Source: Amyelois transitella
Lineage: Eukaryota; Arthropoda; Insecta; Lepidoptera; Pyralidae
Length of the DNA stretch: 64,000 nucleotides
Reading direction: 5' to 3'
Assembly (NCBI RefSeq): GCF_032362555.1
Contig: NC_083508.1
Coordinates: 2,199,001 to 2,263,000 of the forward strand
Shown here: piece after piece, positions 1-10,998 of the stretch
How the letters are laid out: each line of letters begins with the position of its first letter
Position numbering within the stretch: the first letter of the stretch is position 1
Translations under genes and position numbers: made by a program
The notes under the pieces: model-generated
Database searches by the model: none
What the model was told of the DNA's origin: nothing
What the model saw: only the letters and a program-made list of their open reading frames with translations

Positions 1-665
1 ATCTCATTCCAGTATCCCTTAAAAAAAATTTAATTAATAACAAATTAACCCTTTCGTATAGTAGATATGCCCTCATATTTAGGCTAGATGAATTTAAAAA
101 AATATATAAACAAAACTAATACATATAATATCTAATTTAATATTATTTACTTTTACCAAAAAATATGATAATGGCAGAAATTAGCTATATTACATAACTT
201 ATTTCCTCATAGTTAACTGTAAACTTAGATATGACTTATAGAAATATTTCGTGATATCAAAATGAGTGTTTATGACCAATTAACTACATCGTGATTTAAG
301 TATATTTATCACTTTTAGGCTCATAAAAATGATAACAAGTTAGTACTTTACAAGTAGACTGAATTGGTTAGTTCATTTCATTTAAAACAATTACATATGT
401 CTTAGATGCTAGGATGTCAATATTAATTTGGTGTTGTTGTTGTCAAAATTCAGTTATAACTCTCACACATTCTAAAACCAACTGTTCATTATTGTCAAAT
501 AATACAAGTGTCACTAAACTGTTATTATAAATCCCTTAAAAAGATCGTATTTTTGAACCAGATTAATATTTAAGTTTTACCCAAATAATTTCAATAATAA
601 ACAAAACTAACATTCGGAATATATAAAAAGAAAAAGTGAAATGTGGATTGACCATTCATAGCACA
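1..665. other. Upstream flank of carrier gene 1
   Basis: AT-rich non-coding sequence before the first recognised start codon. I see no exon, RNA gene or clear repeat here. The promoter and any untranslated exon of the first carrier gene should lie here or to the left, but no promoter motif stands out. Confidence 0.4.
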
Positions 666-3254
666 ATGGACTTCGTTGTGGGAGGCCTAGCGGGAGTGGG
701 GGCGGGCTTCTTCAGCAACCCGTTTGACGTTGTGAAGACCCGTATGCAACTCCAAGGGGAGCTCCGGGCCCGAGGTCAGCATGCCGTCCACTACAAGAAC
801 ATACCGCATGCTATGTACACTATTATCAAACACGATGGTATCAGCGCATTGCAGAAAGGACTGGTTCCTGCTTTATGGTTTCAATTGGTTGTCAATGGTG
901 TAAGGTAAGCTTTTTTTTTTATTTTTGTTGAGAAGGCATTTGAGGTAAGTAGGGCTTATTTGAGGAAGTTTCAAAACTTGATGAATTGAATATTTATCTT
1001 ATTTAATAAATATGCTAATATTTATTTAAACTATAGTTCTGCTTTCTATCTGTAACATATGCCTGTGCTTGTATTCTCAATATATTCTCTAATTTTTGAA
1101 GTGTAAAATATTATTTCAATTACATTCCAGGCTAGGTATATATCAGCAAGCTGACAACTATGGCTTATTACGTGACAAAAACGGGAATACATTATTTAAG
1201 AACAGCTTATTGTTTGGCTCAATATCCGGGATGTGTGGAGCCTTCTTCGGAAGTCCATTACAATTGGTAAAAACACAGCTTATGTCATACTCTGCTGAGA
1301 AAATTGCTGTGGGCACCCAACATGCCCATAGCGGGTTCACATATGCTGTGATGAAGATCTATAGAAAGAACGGCCTTGGTGGCCTATGGAGAGGCGCTCA
1401 TGGGATGATGATAAGAAATTCCATAGGATCTGCGTCGCAAATAGCCTCTTATGCCATGTAAGTTTAATCTAATCTAATAAATTTTAAAGTCTAGTCAGTG
1501 CCGTATGGTTCCCAGCACCAAATAGAAAAAAAGAATAGGACCACTCCATCACTCTCCCATGGATGTCGTAAAAGGCGACTAAGGGGTAGGCTTATAAACT
1601 TGAAATTCTTCTTTTAGGCGATGGACTAGCAACACGTCACTATTAGAATGTCAATCCTATCTTAAAGCCAAATAGCTGAACGTGGCCTATCAGTCTTTAC
1701 AAGACTGTTAGCTCTGTCTACCTCGCAAGGGATATAGACGCGATTATATGTATGTATGTTAAAGTCTAGTTTCTAGTACAGCTATATTTCAACATTACCA
1801 TGACAATCAATTCGACTCCGATACTTAAATTAAACATCTGAATAAGGTGTCAACAGCCATATAATGCCCTTACTCCAGCCTCTGTAGCTTTTATCGCTCG
1901 AAAAACTATCGCTATCCCGTTTTACGTCATAATAGTAAGCGAAACAGCGATAGTTCTCGCGCGATAAAAACTGCTGGATGGCTCCATGACTGACTGATGC
2001 TTAATAAAGAGTATCCATACTTTAGGTTGTTCAAGATCCAATATCAAACATGGGCTCCAAATTTCACAGGTGAAGTCACGAGAAGTAGCCAGAAAACATT
2101 AAATTACAACAAACAATTTTTTCCTTACAGTTGCAAGGAGTGGATGGATGACCACGACATGTTCCAGCAGTCGAGATACTTGTCAGCGTTCATGGCGAGC
2201 AACATCGGCGCGATCGTCAAAACTGTAGCCCTGACCCCCATGGACGTCATCATGACCAGGCTTTACAACCAAGGTAAGGCTCCTTTGTCACCCGGGTTTG
2301 TTCCTGTGGCCTTAATAGACTTATAAACTTTGGATTTTAGCCGATGGTCTAATAACAAGTAATATCTTTAAATCTTAATACAATAATTGAGCCATCCAGC
2401 TGAATGTGACCTTCGAGACCTTCGAGAGTGATTATTGGCACTGTCCGCTCTATAATGAATAAGACGACATATACCTATGTCTGCATACTTCAAATTGTTT
2501 TTTATGTGTTTTCAAAATACTTTGTATGTTCTAATTACGTTAAGATTATGTTTTTTAAGTCATTACTAAGAACGCCATCTACAGGCCATCTCTATGCTGT
2601 AGAAATTCTTTAATATAAAACAATTTGAATCACATATTATGTACATATAGACAGACCAGAAGGCATAAAAAGAGTGAAAGGCCTTGTTCAACTGAATAGC
2701 TTATTAAAGGTATTGAGATTGAGAAAATAAGTTCTTTCAAATACACATGTTGGAGGAGAGTGTGGAGGGAAAGGTCGGAGTGGGAAGACCTAGACGAACG
2801 TATCTTGATCAAATTAAGGACGTCCTGGTAAAGGGTCAGGTCAAAAGTACCCGAAACCGCCGAGCTTGTATGAAGAGAGTTATGAATGTGGACGAAGCGA
2901 AAGAAGTATGCAGAGATCGTGGCAAGTGGAAAGAGGTAGTCTCTGCCTACCCCTCCGGGAAAGAGGCGTGATTTTATGTATGTATGTATGTACACATGTT
3001 ATAAAATTCCGCGTTTATAAACTAGTTCTATAAAATTAATTCCAGCTGTAGACGCCGAAGGTCGCGGTATACTCTACACGGGGATCGTCGATTGCGCACG
3101 TAAAATCACCAAAACTGAGGGTCTACTGGCATTTTACAAGGGGATGGGCCCCTCATACCTAAGGCAGGCTCCGCACACGGTGCTATTATTGGTCTTTTGG
3201 GACATGTTGAAGGATGTACAGAAGAGTTTTGAAAAACGAGATTTGGTACATTAA
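666..3254 (+). CDS. SLC25A35: SLC25A35-like mitochondrial carrier, copy 1 (4 exons)
   Basis: Predicted inner-mitochondrial-membrane solute carrier of about 305 residues, the usual size for the SLC25 family. Exons: 666-904, 1131-1457, 2131-2273, 3046-3254, with GT-AG junctions and matching phases 2, 2 and 1. The start at 666 ([10 protein letters not shown]) matches the N-terminus of SLC25A34/35 proteins; an upstream in-frame ATG at 636 would add 10 residues. Three carrier repeats are visible, with signatures NPFDVVKTR (residues 18-26), SPLQLVKTQ (121-129) and TPMDVIMTR (224-232). The second lacks the usual acidic residue, as does SLC25A35 (SPIYMVKTH). Other family stretches are LQGELRA near 30, GLWRGA in repeat 2, and [11 protein letters not shown] near the C-terminus. 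The transported substrate is not known to me. Possible polyadenylation signals lie at 3594 and 3648. A paralogue follows at 6447. Confidence 0.9.
1498..1762 (+). repeat. Short interspersed repeat A, near full length
   Basis: First copy of the dominant repeat of this window (here called repeat A). It runs from a GTGCCGT-GTGGTTCCC-type head, through GTCGTAAAAGGCGACTAAGG and CTGAACGTGGCC, to a tail with GGGATATAGACG and a TATG run. It lies in carrier 1 intron 2, about 40 bp after the exon 2 donor. It has no coding capacity, so it is probably a SINE or another non-autonomous element. Confidence 0.75.
2735..2990 (+). mobile_element. Non-LTR retrotransposon 3' end (5'-truncated)
   Basis: Reads [18 protein letters not shown] and ends [19 protein letters not shown] before a TATG run. 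This is the carboxyl end of an endonuclease/reverse-transcriptase polyprotein and recurs at least nine times in the window. It is a dead fragment in carrier 1 intron 3, not a host gene. Confidence 0.75.
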
Positions 3255-6200
3255 AGTATGAAGGTAGCCCATTGTGTGGCATTAGATTTACTTAGATAAT
3301 TTTTAGCAAAAAGAAAATTAGTAGGTAGTTGATACTATCTAATATCATCATCATCATCATTGAGGTTCAATTCATATCCATAGTGTATCTGGAATAATTG
3401 AAAAAAAGAATATTCTAGGAAGTTTAAAATCGATCGAACTGATGTGGATTTAAAATTAGGAATCTTAAAAAAATATATTTATTGGTGCTGATTTTAATGC
3501 GATTTTTATGATAGGTAACATATTGTATAGGTATAAAATATTAATGACGGACAAAGTTAATTTATTACTGAATAACTTTTGCTAAAAAAGGAAAATAAAT
3601 CTGCTTTACATGTATTTCTCGGAATCGATTTATAATGCACTGAAAGCAATAAAATATTACCAGTAAAAGATTTTCAGTATGCTTTACTGAAACTATAATC
3701 CAAATATTTGTTTATGTAATTATAATTATGTAAACATATATATCACGCGAAGACTAGGCAGGTCACTAGTGTCTTTTACGATTAGTACAAATTACTTTTT
3801 TTTAATATTAGTTATATAATTTATTTATTCAACTTTATAACATGTTAATGGCGGAGCCAATGCTTTCTACTGTGTGTAGATGATTAATGAATAGCAAAAA
3901 GCCAATGTGATTATTACATATAATGTTGCTCTAAAAAGTAAATTAAATGGTGCTTCAAAATGACTTAAAAATATTATGTAACCAGTGCATTTCCGATAAA
4001 CATTAAATACTATAGTGTCGGTTTATTTGGCAGAAATTGGTCAACGACAAAAACTTAAGCGATAATGAATGCCAGCAATATAAAATTTCTGAGTTGTGAT
4101 AAAATTAAAAAAACAACACTTTAAAAAAACTTATACAATGAAATCCAGACCAACTAATTTGATATAACATACTTATTTTAGTGATCATGAAATTCAATCT
4201 CCATGTTACAGAATACAGTATTAAATAGTGTAATTTATAGTGCATTTTGTAATTTATTTATTATTTATATCAGAATATTAATAGATTTATTTATTATTTA
4301 ATTTATCAATAAGTACAAATATAATATGTGTGTTCATAGAGCAAGTGAATTAGGTAGATTGGTTGGACCAAACGCGACTGGGCCCAATACCCCCAAACAA
4401 TTTTATGTTAGTATGGCATTATTTATTGTATTTATATATGAGTTATGAGTAATATTTTGAAGAATCTATGAGATATGTACAAAAATAAAGTAACATCCAA
4501 TTTTGTGTCTAAAAAGTTAAGCATATTTTCCTAACAAGAAATCTGATACTATTTCGGAATCTCCCTAAGTAAACTCATGTTTTCTGTGTTCTAAAATTCT
4601 CACGTCAGTAAACAACGAGGTTTTAACAATAATTTATTTATGTTTACATAAGATCTTGTATCTTTATTCGTACGAATATATTACCTTTACTAATCTATTA
4701 TTTTTGAAACGTATCTATTAAAAATCCTTAAAATATTATGATAGTAAAATAACAAGTTAATGTTTGATTTATTTTAACGTAGCAGAGACAACAATACAAA
4801 ATAATAAAATTACTCTAAGTAATCGTCTCCAATCGACTTTTTGTTATATAACTGGCATGTTTTACACTATGTAGCTTCCTAAATTTGTTATCTAGTAATT
4901 ATTTATGTTGACAAATTCTGTAGTTTAATTTGACTTAATTAATATGATCGAAGATCAAAAAACTGTTATCATATTGGAATTGTTCACATTAATTAAAATG
5001 AAAAAACGACCTGTATCAATCAGTTATCTTTATCAGCAAAAAAAAGATATCGTTTTTTTCCTCCTTTTTGCTGTTGTTAATATTCTTCTACAGAAAATCT
5101 TGTTTATTACCAGTGAAGACTAGGTTAACATTTTATTATGTTAAGAATAATTGCTCAATGTTGATATTTTCAAAAAATCGTCTTGATTTTTTATTCACTC
5201 GACAAAAAAATCTGAGCCTTGAATTACAGATACAAAATCAGCAGCTTATTTTAAAATATATTTTTTCATGTTTAAATCTTTATTAATATAAAAAATATTT
5301 TGAATGTTCGCTACCTTTAAAAAGCCAATCTTACTGCTGTTATTTTATTTTTATGAGAATCAAATAATTGTGAAACGATAGTTTTTTACTCAGAATACGA
5401 ATCACTTAATATCGAATCTACCCTTAATCTAAAGTATTTACGTGAAACTATGTAAGTATAGATAATCTTTAAGACTTGTTTTATATTTTGACATATACAT
5501 TCATTTATTTATTATTAACAATATCTTTTCAGAACATACCAAAGCGTTGTTATTTATCTATGTAAGCAAATTATCAATTTTCTGTACAAATATCAAACAT
5601 TTCTAATATCGAAGGTTATATTAGTCATGGAAATATATCCAATCTGAAAATGACTCTAACGCAAGAAGAAGAAAGAAGAAGGGAAAAATTACTTCGATAT
5701 TTTTCTGTTATTTTCTAATTGTTGATATTATAAGGAAGAGATAGGAAGAAAAAAGGTAATTCGAAGTAATTTTTTTCATTGTCATATTGTTTTGATTTGA
5801 TTTTCAAGGTTGAATATATTTTCCTGATTTTAAAGCTTATTGATGGGTCCAACCCACGGCCATTTGTTATTAATCATTAGATGCTTTTTGAATAAATTAT
5901 GTTCTTGTTTTGTGGTCTTTTTTATTTATTATTTTCCTGAAAACATTGTTTAAGTAGGTATATATTAATGAATATAGCATCTCTCTAATTTAGTTAAAAA
6001 TAATACTCTTTTATGTAATTTGACCTACGCTTATGAGACATGAAAAAACTTTTATCTAATATGTTATCAGATATATACATAAGAGTGGAGTTTTTCATGA
6101 GTACACAGTAAACAATTATGCAACGAATAGGTAATTTTAGTATAACAGTAGAATGGAAAAGTTTTAAAGTAAATTTATTCTGAAACGAATGCTTTGTTAT

Positions 6201-6446
6201 AACGATCTTCATAAATGATTTTTAAGTAATCTTGTAAATATTTACTTTTATTTTACGCAAACAGATGTTTGAATATTCCTTAGCGCAATACCTACCTACC
6301 TAATAGTAAATTAGTTTATATTTTCCGACTCCGAGCTGCGAAAACAATATGAAAAAGTTAAAAAAAAAACTACATTACTGTAACCTTCTATGGAATATCT
6401 TATAGTACTATTCATCAAACATTCCTTAAAAATTTACAGATGAAAA
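3255..6446. other. AT-rich interval between the two carrier genes
   Basis: About 3.2 kb with no convincing exon. The first part must contain the 3' UTR of carrier 1 (AATAAA at 3594 and 3648; a later one near 4486). The rest probably includes the carrier 2 promoter and 5' UTR. Unlike the introns, it contains almost none of the dispersed repeats. The short open frames here show no family resemblance. Confidence 0.5.
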
Positions 6447-9400
6447 ATGTCACAAAAGCAGGGTTTGGAGCGCGACATAACAGACATGGCAATGGGCGGG
6501 CTGTCCGCCATGTTTGCCACGGTCTTCACCAACCCTATAGAGGTAAATCTACTCCTCACACTTAATAGTCCAAGATATTTCTTTGTTTTCTTTCGCCATA
6601 AATGAGCAAACTGATCGATTAACTGGCTAATATCAAGCACAGCAAAGCAAATTCTTTCTTTAAGCCAAATAGCTGAACGCGGCCTATCAGTCTTTTCAAG
6701 ACTGTTGGCTCTGTCTACCCCGCAAGGGATATAGACGTGATTGTATGTATGTATCAAGCAGAGCCGAAGCCACTACTGGATCTAGAAATTGAAATTTGAC
6801 ATGTGGGTTCCTTGTGTGGTTTAGAAATGCACTAAAATTTCCCAAAATTTCCCATCTTTAAACATTTTAAAATCTTTCAAAAGGCTTTCATTAACCTTTT
6901 ATAAGGGATTTCTTTCGATTTACGTTAAGGCATACTCCAGTTGTGACATAAACATCCTAAAAATTGTTGTATAAGCATTGGTCTTGCTCTCCCTCTCACA
7001 CATATCTCTATTTATCGTATCTTCCCTCTGTCTTTTGCCCGAGATTAATCTTAAAAACAAAGTAAAATCATCAAGAGCTGGCAGGTGACTGTAATTTTTT
7101 TACAAAACTTGCTCATTGTGAAATGCTGAAATATCCTATTTACTGTGCTTAAACAGAAACAACCCAATAAAAAGTAGAATTACCCCTCATTTTTCTAAAG
7201 GTAGTGAAGACCCGTCTCCAGCTCCAAGGCGAGATGAAGGGGAAGGGCCACCACTCTGTGTTCTACAAAAGCGTACCGCACGGCTTGTACGTCATCGCGA
7301 AGACCGAGGGCTTCGTGGCGCTCCAAAATGGGCTCCCGGCCATGCTGGGGTTCCAATTCTTTCTAAACACCTTCAGGTTCACAGAACAATATATACAATA
7401 CAATACAAATCATCTTAATTGCCCAAAAAAAAACATAATTCTGCCAAAAACCACACTGCCTGGCAAAATAACGTAGTGACGTGATGAAATACATACATGT
7501 GGTCACGTCTATATCCCTTGCGGGGTAGACAGAGCCAACAGTCTTGAAAAGACTGAATGGCCACGTTCAGCTATTTGGCTTAATAGAATTGAGATTCAAA
7601 TAGTGACAGGTTGCTAACCCATCGCCTAAAAAAGAATCCCAAGTTTGTAAGACTATCCCTTAGTAGCCTAAAAAAATTTATCGTTTATCGCTAAGCAATC
7701 TCTTCCAGCCAACCTTTGGGTAGTGAAAGGTATAATAAAACTAGTTTTCCCCCGTGGGTTAGCGTACATTGGCGTTTATCGTAAATCACAAGGCAAAACT
7801 AAGTTTGGTTGATTAAACAAAGCGAGGTTCAAAGGAACCTATTTAATAATCTAAATATCTAATAATATATGTAAGTATCGACTAGCTATTAATCGCGGCT
7901 TCTCTCACAGTACAAATGAAGCATAACATAATTGTCTGGTAATAAGACAATTTTCAAAATAAAAAAACTTCGTTAGATTCATCTTTTGCAATTGGCATAA
8001 CGCATTAACGCCCTCTATCGAGTGGTAATTACGGTATGGTTTTCGTGAATATTAAACTAAGAATTAAATTAAGAATATTTAAACCTCACGTCAAAATGTT
8101 CTCGCACATTTTTTTGACGTGAGGTTTAGAAATTCTCTTTTTGTCTACGCAGATTAGGGGTTTACCGTATAACCGAACGCCGCGGCTACACCGCCGACTC
8201 TGTTGGCAAGACTTCCATCGTCAAGGGCGCCATAGCAGCAGGAGTTGGAGGGGCCCTGGGTTCCATAGCGGGGACCCCATTCTTCCTGGTGAAGACGAGA
8301 CTTCAAGCACAGGCAGCCAGGGCTATCGCTGTGGGCTATCAGCACTCACACGCCGGGACTTTCAATGCGTTAACTGATATCTATATGAGAGAAGGGATTA
8401 AAGGTAGCGCATATATCTAATGCATGTGTCGTGTGGTTCCCGGCACCAATACGGCGCTCAGCTATTTGGCTTAATGATAGAATTGAGATTAAAATAGTGA
8501 CAGGTTGCTAGCCCATCGCCTAGAAATGAATCACAAGTTTGTAAGCCTATGCCTTAGTCGCCTTTTACGACATCCATAGGAAAGAGATGGAGTGGTCCTA
8601 TTCTTTTTTGTATTAGTGCCGGGAACCACATGGCATTAAAACAAAATACATGTACTTACCTATTTATAAAAGAACTTAAGAGAGAAAACATTTTCTTCTT
8701 AACAACACACATTTATTCCAGGTCTCTTCCGTGGCGTCCAACCTCAGATACCCCGCGGGATGGTGGGCAGTAGCTCACAGATGGTCAGCTTCGCTTACGC
8801 CAAGGAGAGGCTCCTTGACAAAGGTTTCTTCACGGAATCCCCAGTGACCTTGTCCTTTTTCGGAGCAGTGTTGGGTGGAGTCGTCATGACTGTCTGCTTG
8901 AACCCTTTCGATGTGGTCGCCACAAGGTTGTCCAATCAAGGTAAGTCATTTTTTACACATTTTAACATACGTCTATATCCCTAGCGGGGTAGACAGAGCC
9001 ACCGGTCTTGAAAAGACTGATAGGCCACGCTCAGCTGTTTGGCTTGAGATTCAAATAGTAACAGATTGCTAGCCCATCGCCTAAAAGAGGAATCCCAAGT
9101 TTATGAGCCTATCCCTTAGTCGCCTTTTACGACATCCGTGGGAAAGAGATGGAGTGGTCCTATTCTTTTTGTAATGGTGACGGGAACCACACGGCACTAT
9201 ACATTTTTCACAAATGTAATAGTACCTAAGGTTTTTGGCAACTGTCCTTCTGATGACCAAACGATCATTGTTCTTTCTTAGCTTATACATATTTAAGTAA
9301 GTACATACATACATATTGTCACGTCTATATTCCTTGTGTGATAGACAGAGCCAACAGCCGCGAAAAGCTAAAAGGTGCTGTGTGGTTCCCGGCACCAGTA

Positions 9401-9913
9401 CAAAAAGAATAGGACCACTCCATCTCTTTCCCACGGATGTCGTAAAAGGCGACTAAGGGATAGGCTTACAAGCTTGGGATTCTTTTTTAGGCGATTAGCT
9501 AGCAACCTGTCACTATTTGAATCTCAATTCTATCATTAAGCCAAACAGCTGAACGTGGCCATTCAGTCTTTTCAAGACTGTTGGCTCTGTCTACCCCGCA
9601 AGGGATTAAGACGTGACCATATGTATGTACATATGTATGTTTAACGAAATTTTTATCATTTCAAAACTTGAGCGGTCCATATAGTAATGCAATTAATTAT
9701 TCTGTATTGACATTTTCAGCTGTAGACAGCCAAAACAGAGGCAAGTTATACAATGGCATGGCGGACTGCTTCGTCAAGATGATCCGCACGGAGGGTGCCG
9801 CGTCGCTCTACAAGGGGCTAACGGCAAATTATTTGAGGCTCGGACCCCATACCGTATTGTTATTGGTCTGTTGGGACCAGCTGAAGATGTTAGAAGACTA
9901 TTTGAGAAGATAA
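6447..9913 (+). CDS. SLC25A35: SLC25A35-like mitochondrial carrier, copy 2 (5 exons)
   Basis: Second mitochondrial carrier, about 311 residues, paralogous to the gene at 666. Exons: 6447-6542, 7201-7376, 8153-8403, 8722-8940, 9720-9913; phases 0, 2, 1 and 1 join cleanly. The start MSQKQGLERD was chosen because the ATG at 6440 is in another frame. Carrier signatures: NPIEVVKTR (residues 29-37, split by intron 1), TPFFLVKTR (132-140, no acidic residue) and NPFDVVATR (235-243). [16 protein letters not shown] near the end is closer to human SLC25A35 than the first copy is. The exon 2 donor (GTTCAC) is weak. Intron 1 is absent from copy 1, and intron 3 sits at a different place, so the exon structures diverged after duplication. 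Poly(A) signals lie at 10744 and 10791. Substrate unknown. Confidence 0.9.
6655..6752 (+). repeat. Repeat A, tail fragment
   Basis: Only the 3' part of repeat A is present (AAGCCAAATAGCTGAACG to the TATG run), in carrier 2 intron 1, about 110 bp after exon 1. Confidence 0.7.
7485..7675 (-). repeat. Repeat A, 5'-truncated
   Basis: Reverse-orientation copy starting with CATA repeats and GTCACGTCTATATCCC, in carrier 2 intron 2. Confidence 0.7.
8425..8635 (-). repeat. Repeat A, rearranged copy
   Basis: Reverse copy in carrier 2 intron 3, 22 bp after the exon 3 donor. Its left side is a head piece (GTGTGGTTCCCGGCACCAAT) joined directly to mid-element sequence, so the usual tail is missing. Confidence 0.65.
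8965..9206 (-). repeat. Repeat A
   Basis: Reverse copy in carrier 2 intron 4, beginning about 25 bp after the exon 4 donor and ending in the head sequence GGGAACCACACGGCAC. Confidence 0.7.
9303..9645 (+). repeat. Repeat A pair, tail-to-head
   Basis: A short reverse tail fragment (9303-9375) abuts a near-complete forward copy (9377-9645) ending in TATG repeats. Both lie in carrier 2 intron 4. Confidence 0.65.
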
Positions 9914-10800
9914 CAGCGATCATTGATATAATATAATATATACTGGTAAAGGGTCAGGTCAAAAGTACCCGAAACCACCGAGCTTGTATGAAGAGAGTTA
10001 TGAATGTGGATGAAGCGAAGGAAGTATGCAGAGATCGTGGCAAATAGAAAGATGTAGTCTCTGCCTACCCCTCCGGGAAAGAGGCGTGATTTTATGTATG
10101 TATGTATTGATATAATCTAAGCGAGCAAAACAATAAAAAAGAACGAATCATATTAATCTTAGAAATTGGAATAATAAACATAACATATTATCACGTCTAT
10201 ATCCCTTGCGGGGTAGACAGAGCCGACAGTCATCAAAAGACTGAAGGTCAAGTTAAGCGGCTTGGCTTAATGATAGAATTGAAATTCAATTAGTGACAGG
10301 TTGCTAGTTGCTAAAAGAGGAATCCCAATTATATTAGCCTGTCCCTTAGTCGCCTTTTACGAAATCTATTGGTGCCGGGAAATCGGAATAATGTAAGACT
10401 TTATTGAGATTTCTATACTACCAATACATGTGTAGATAGTTTCGGTGGAATATGCATTTATAATAGCAACCTGTCACTATTTGAATCTCAAGCCTAACAG
10501 CTGAACGTGGCCTGTCAGTCTTTCAAGACGGCTGGCTTCGTCTACCACGCAAGGGATGTAGACGTGATTATACGAATGAAAGAATGAACTATAACCAATT
10601 ATCAAATGGCAAAATCTATTTTACTGAGAATCCATCAATACAAATATATTTTTTGTAGAATTGATGATGCTGTTAAATATTCTATTGCGTGAAGACCTAC
10701 AAAAAGATGAATGATAATATGCTGTGAATTTATGTTATAAAGCAATAAAAGTTTTAATTCCTTCTATTATTAATTATTACGTGTAAGTTTAATAAAGCTG
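9914..10800 (+). other. Carrier 2 downstream region with retroelement debris
   Basis: Probable 3' UTR and flank of carrier 2. It contains a retrotransposon tail (9940-10110) starting about 30 bp after the stop, and repeat A fragments at 10180-10385 (reverse) and 10470-10580 (forward). AATAAA occurs at 10744 and 10791. If transcription ends there, the repeats are part of the mature 3' UTR. Confidence 0.45.
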
Positions 10801-10992
10801 GTTATTTTTTACTTCGTTTTTCATTTACTTTGTACACTTCGTCCATGTATACTTCTCATGTTTTGTAAAAAAATGGCAATTTTACAGTCCTCTGCCTCTC
10901 TACTTACTGATAAACACCCTAACACCCTGCATTTACAGTCATTATGACTTCGAAATACGAACAAAAATAAAACAATCAACTTTATACAAATC

Positions 10993-10998
10993 TTTATT
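10993..10998 (-). terminator. Possible poly(A) signal of the sugar transporter gene
   Basis: AATAAA on the minus strand, facing the AATAAA at 10791 on the plus strand. If used, the transporter has a 3' UTR of about 2.8 kb and the two genes converge within about 200 bp. Inference from position only. Confidence 0.3.

Noticed and set aside
2747..2971. Conserved-looking protein ending SAYPSGKEA as a host gene
   Set aside because: The same sequence recurs at 10000, 16100, 32020, 43450, 56900 and elsewhere with truncations and frameshifts, so it is a retrotransposon C-terminus.
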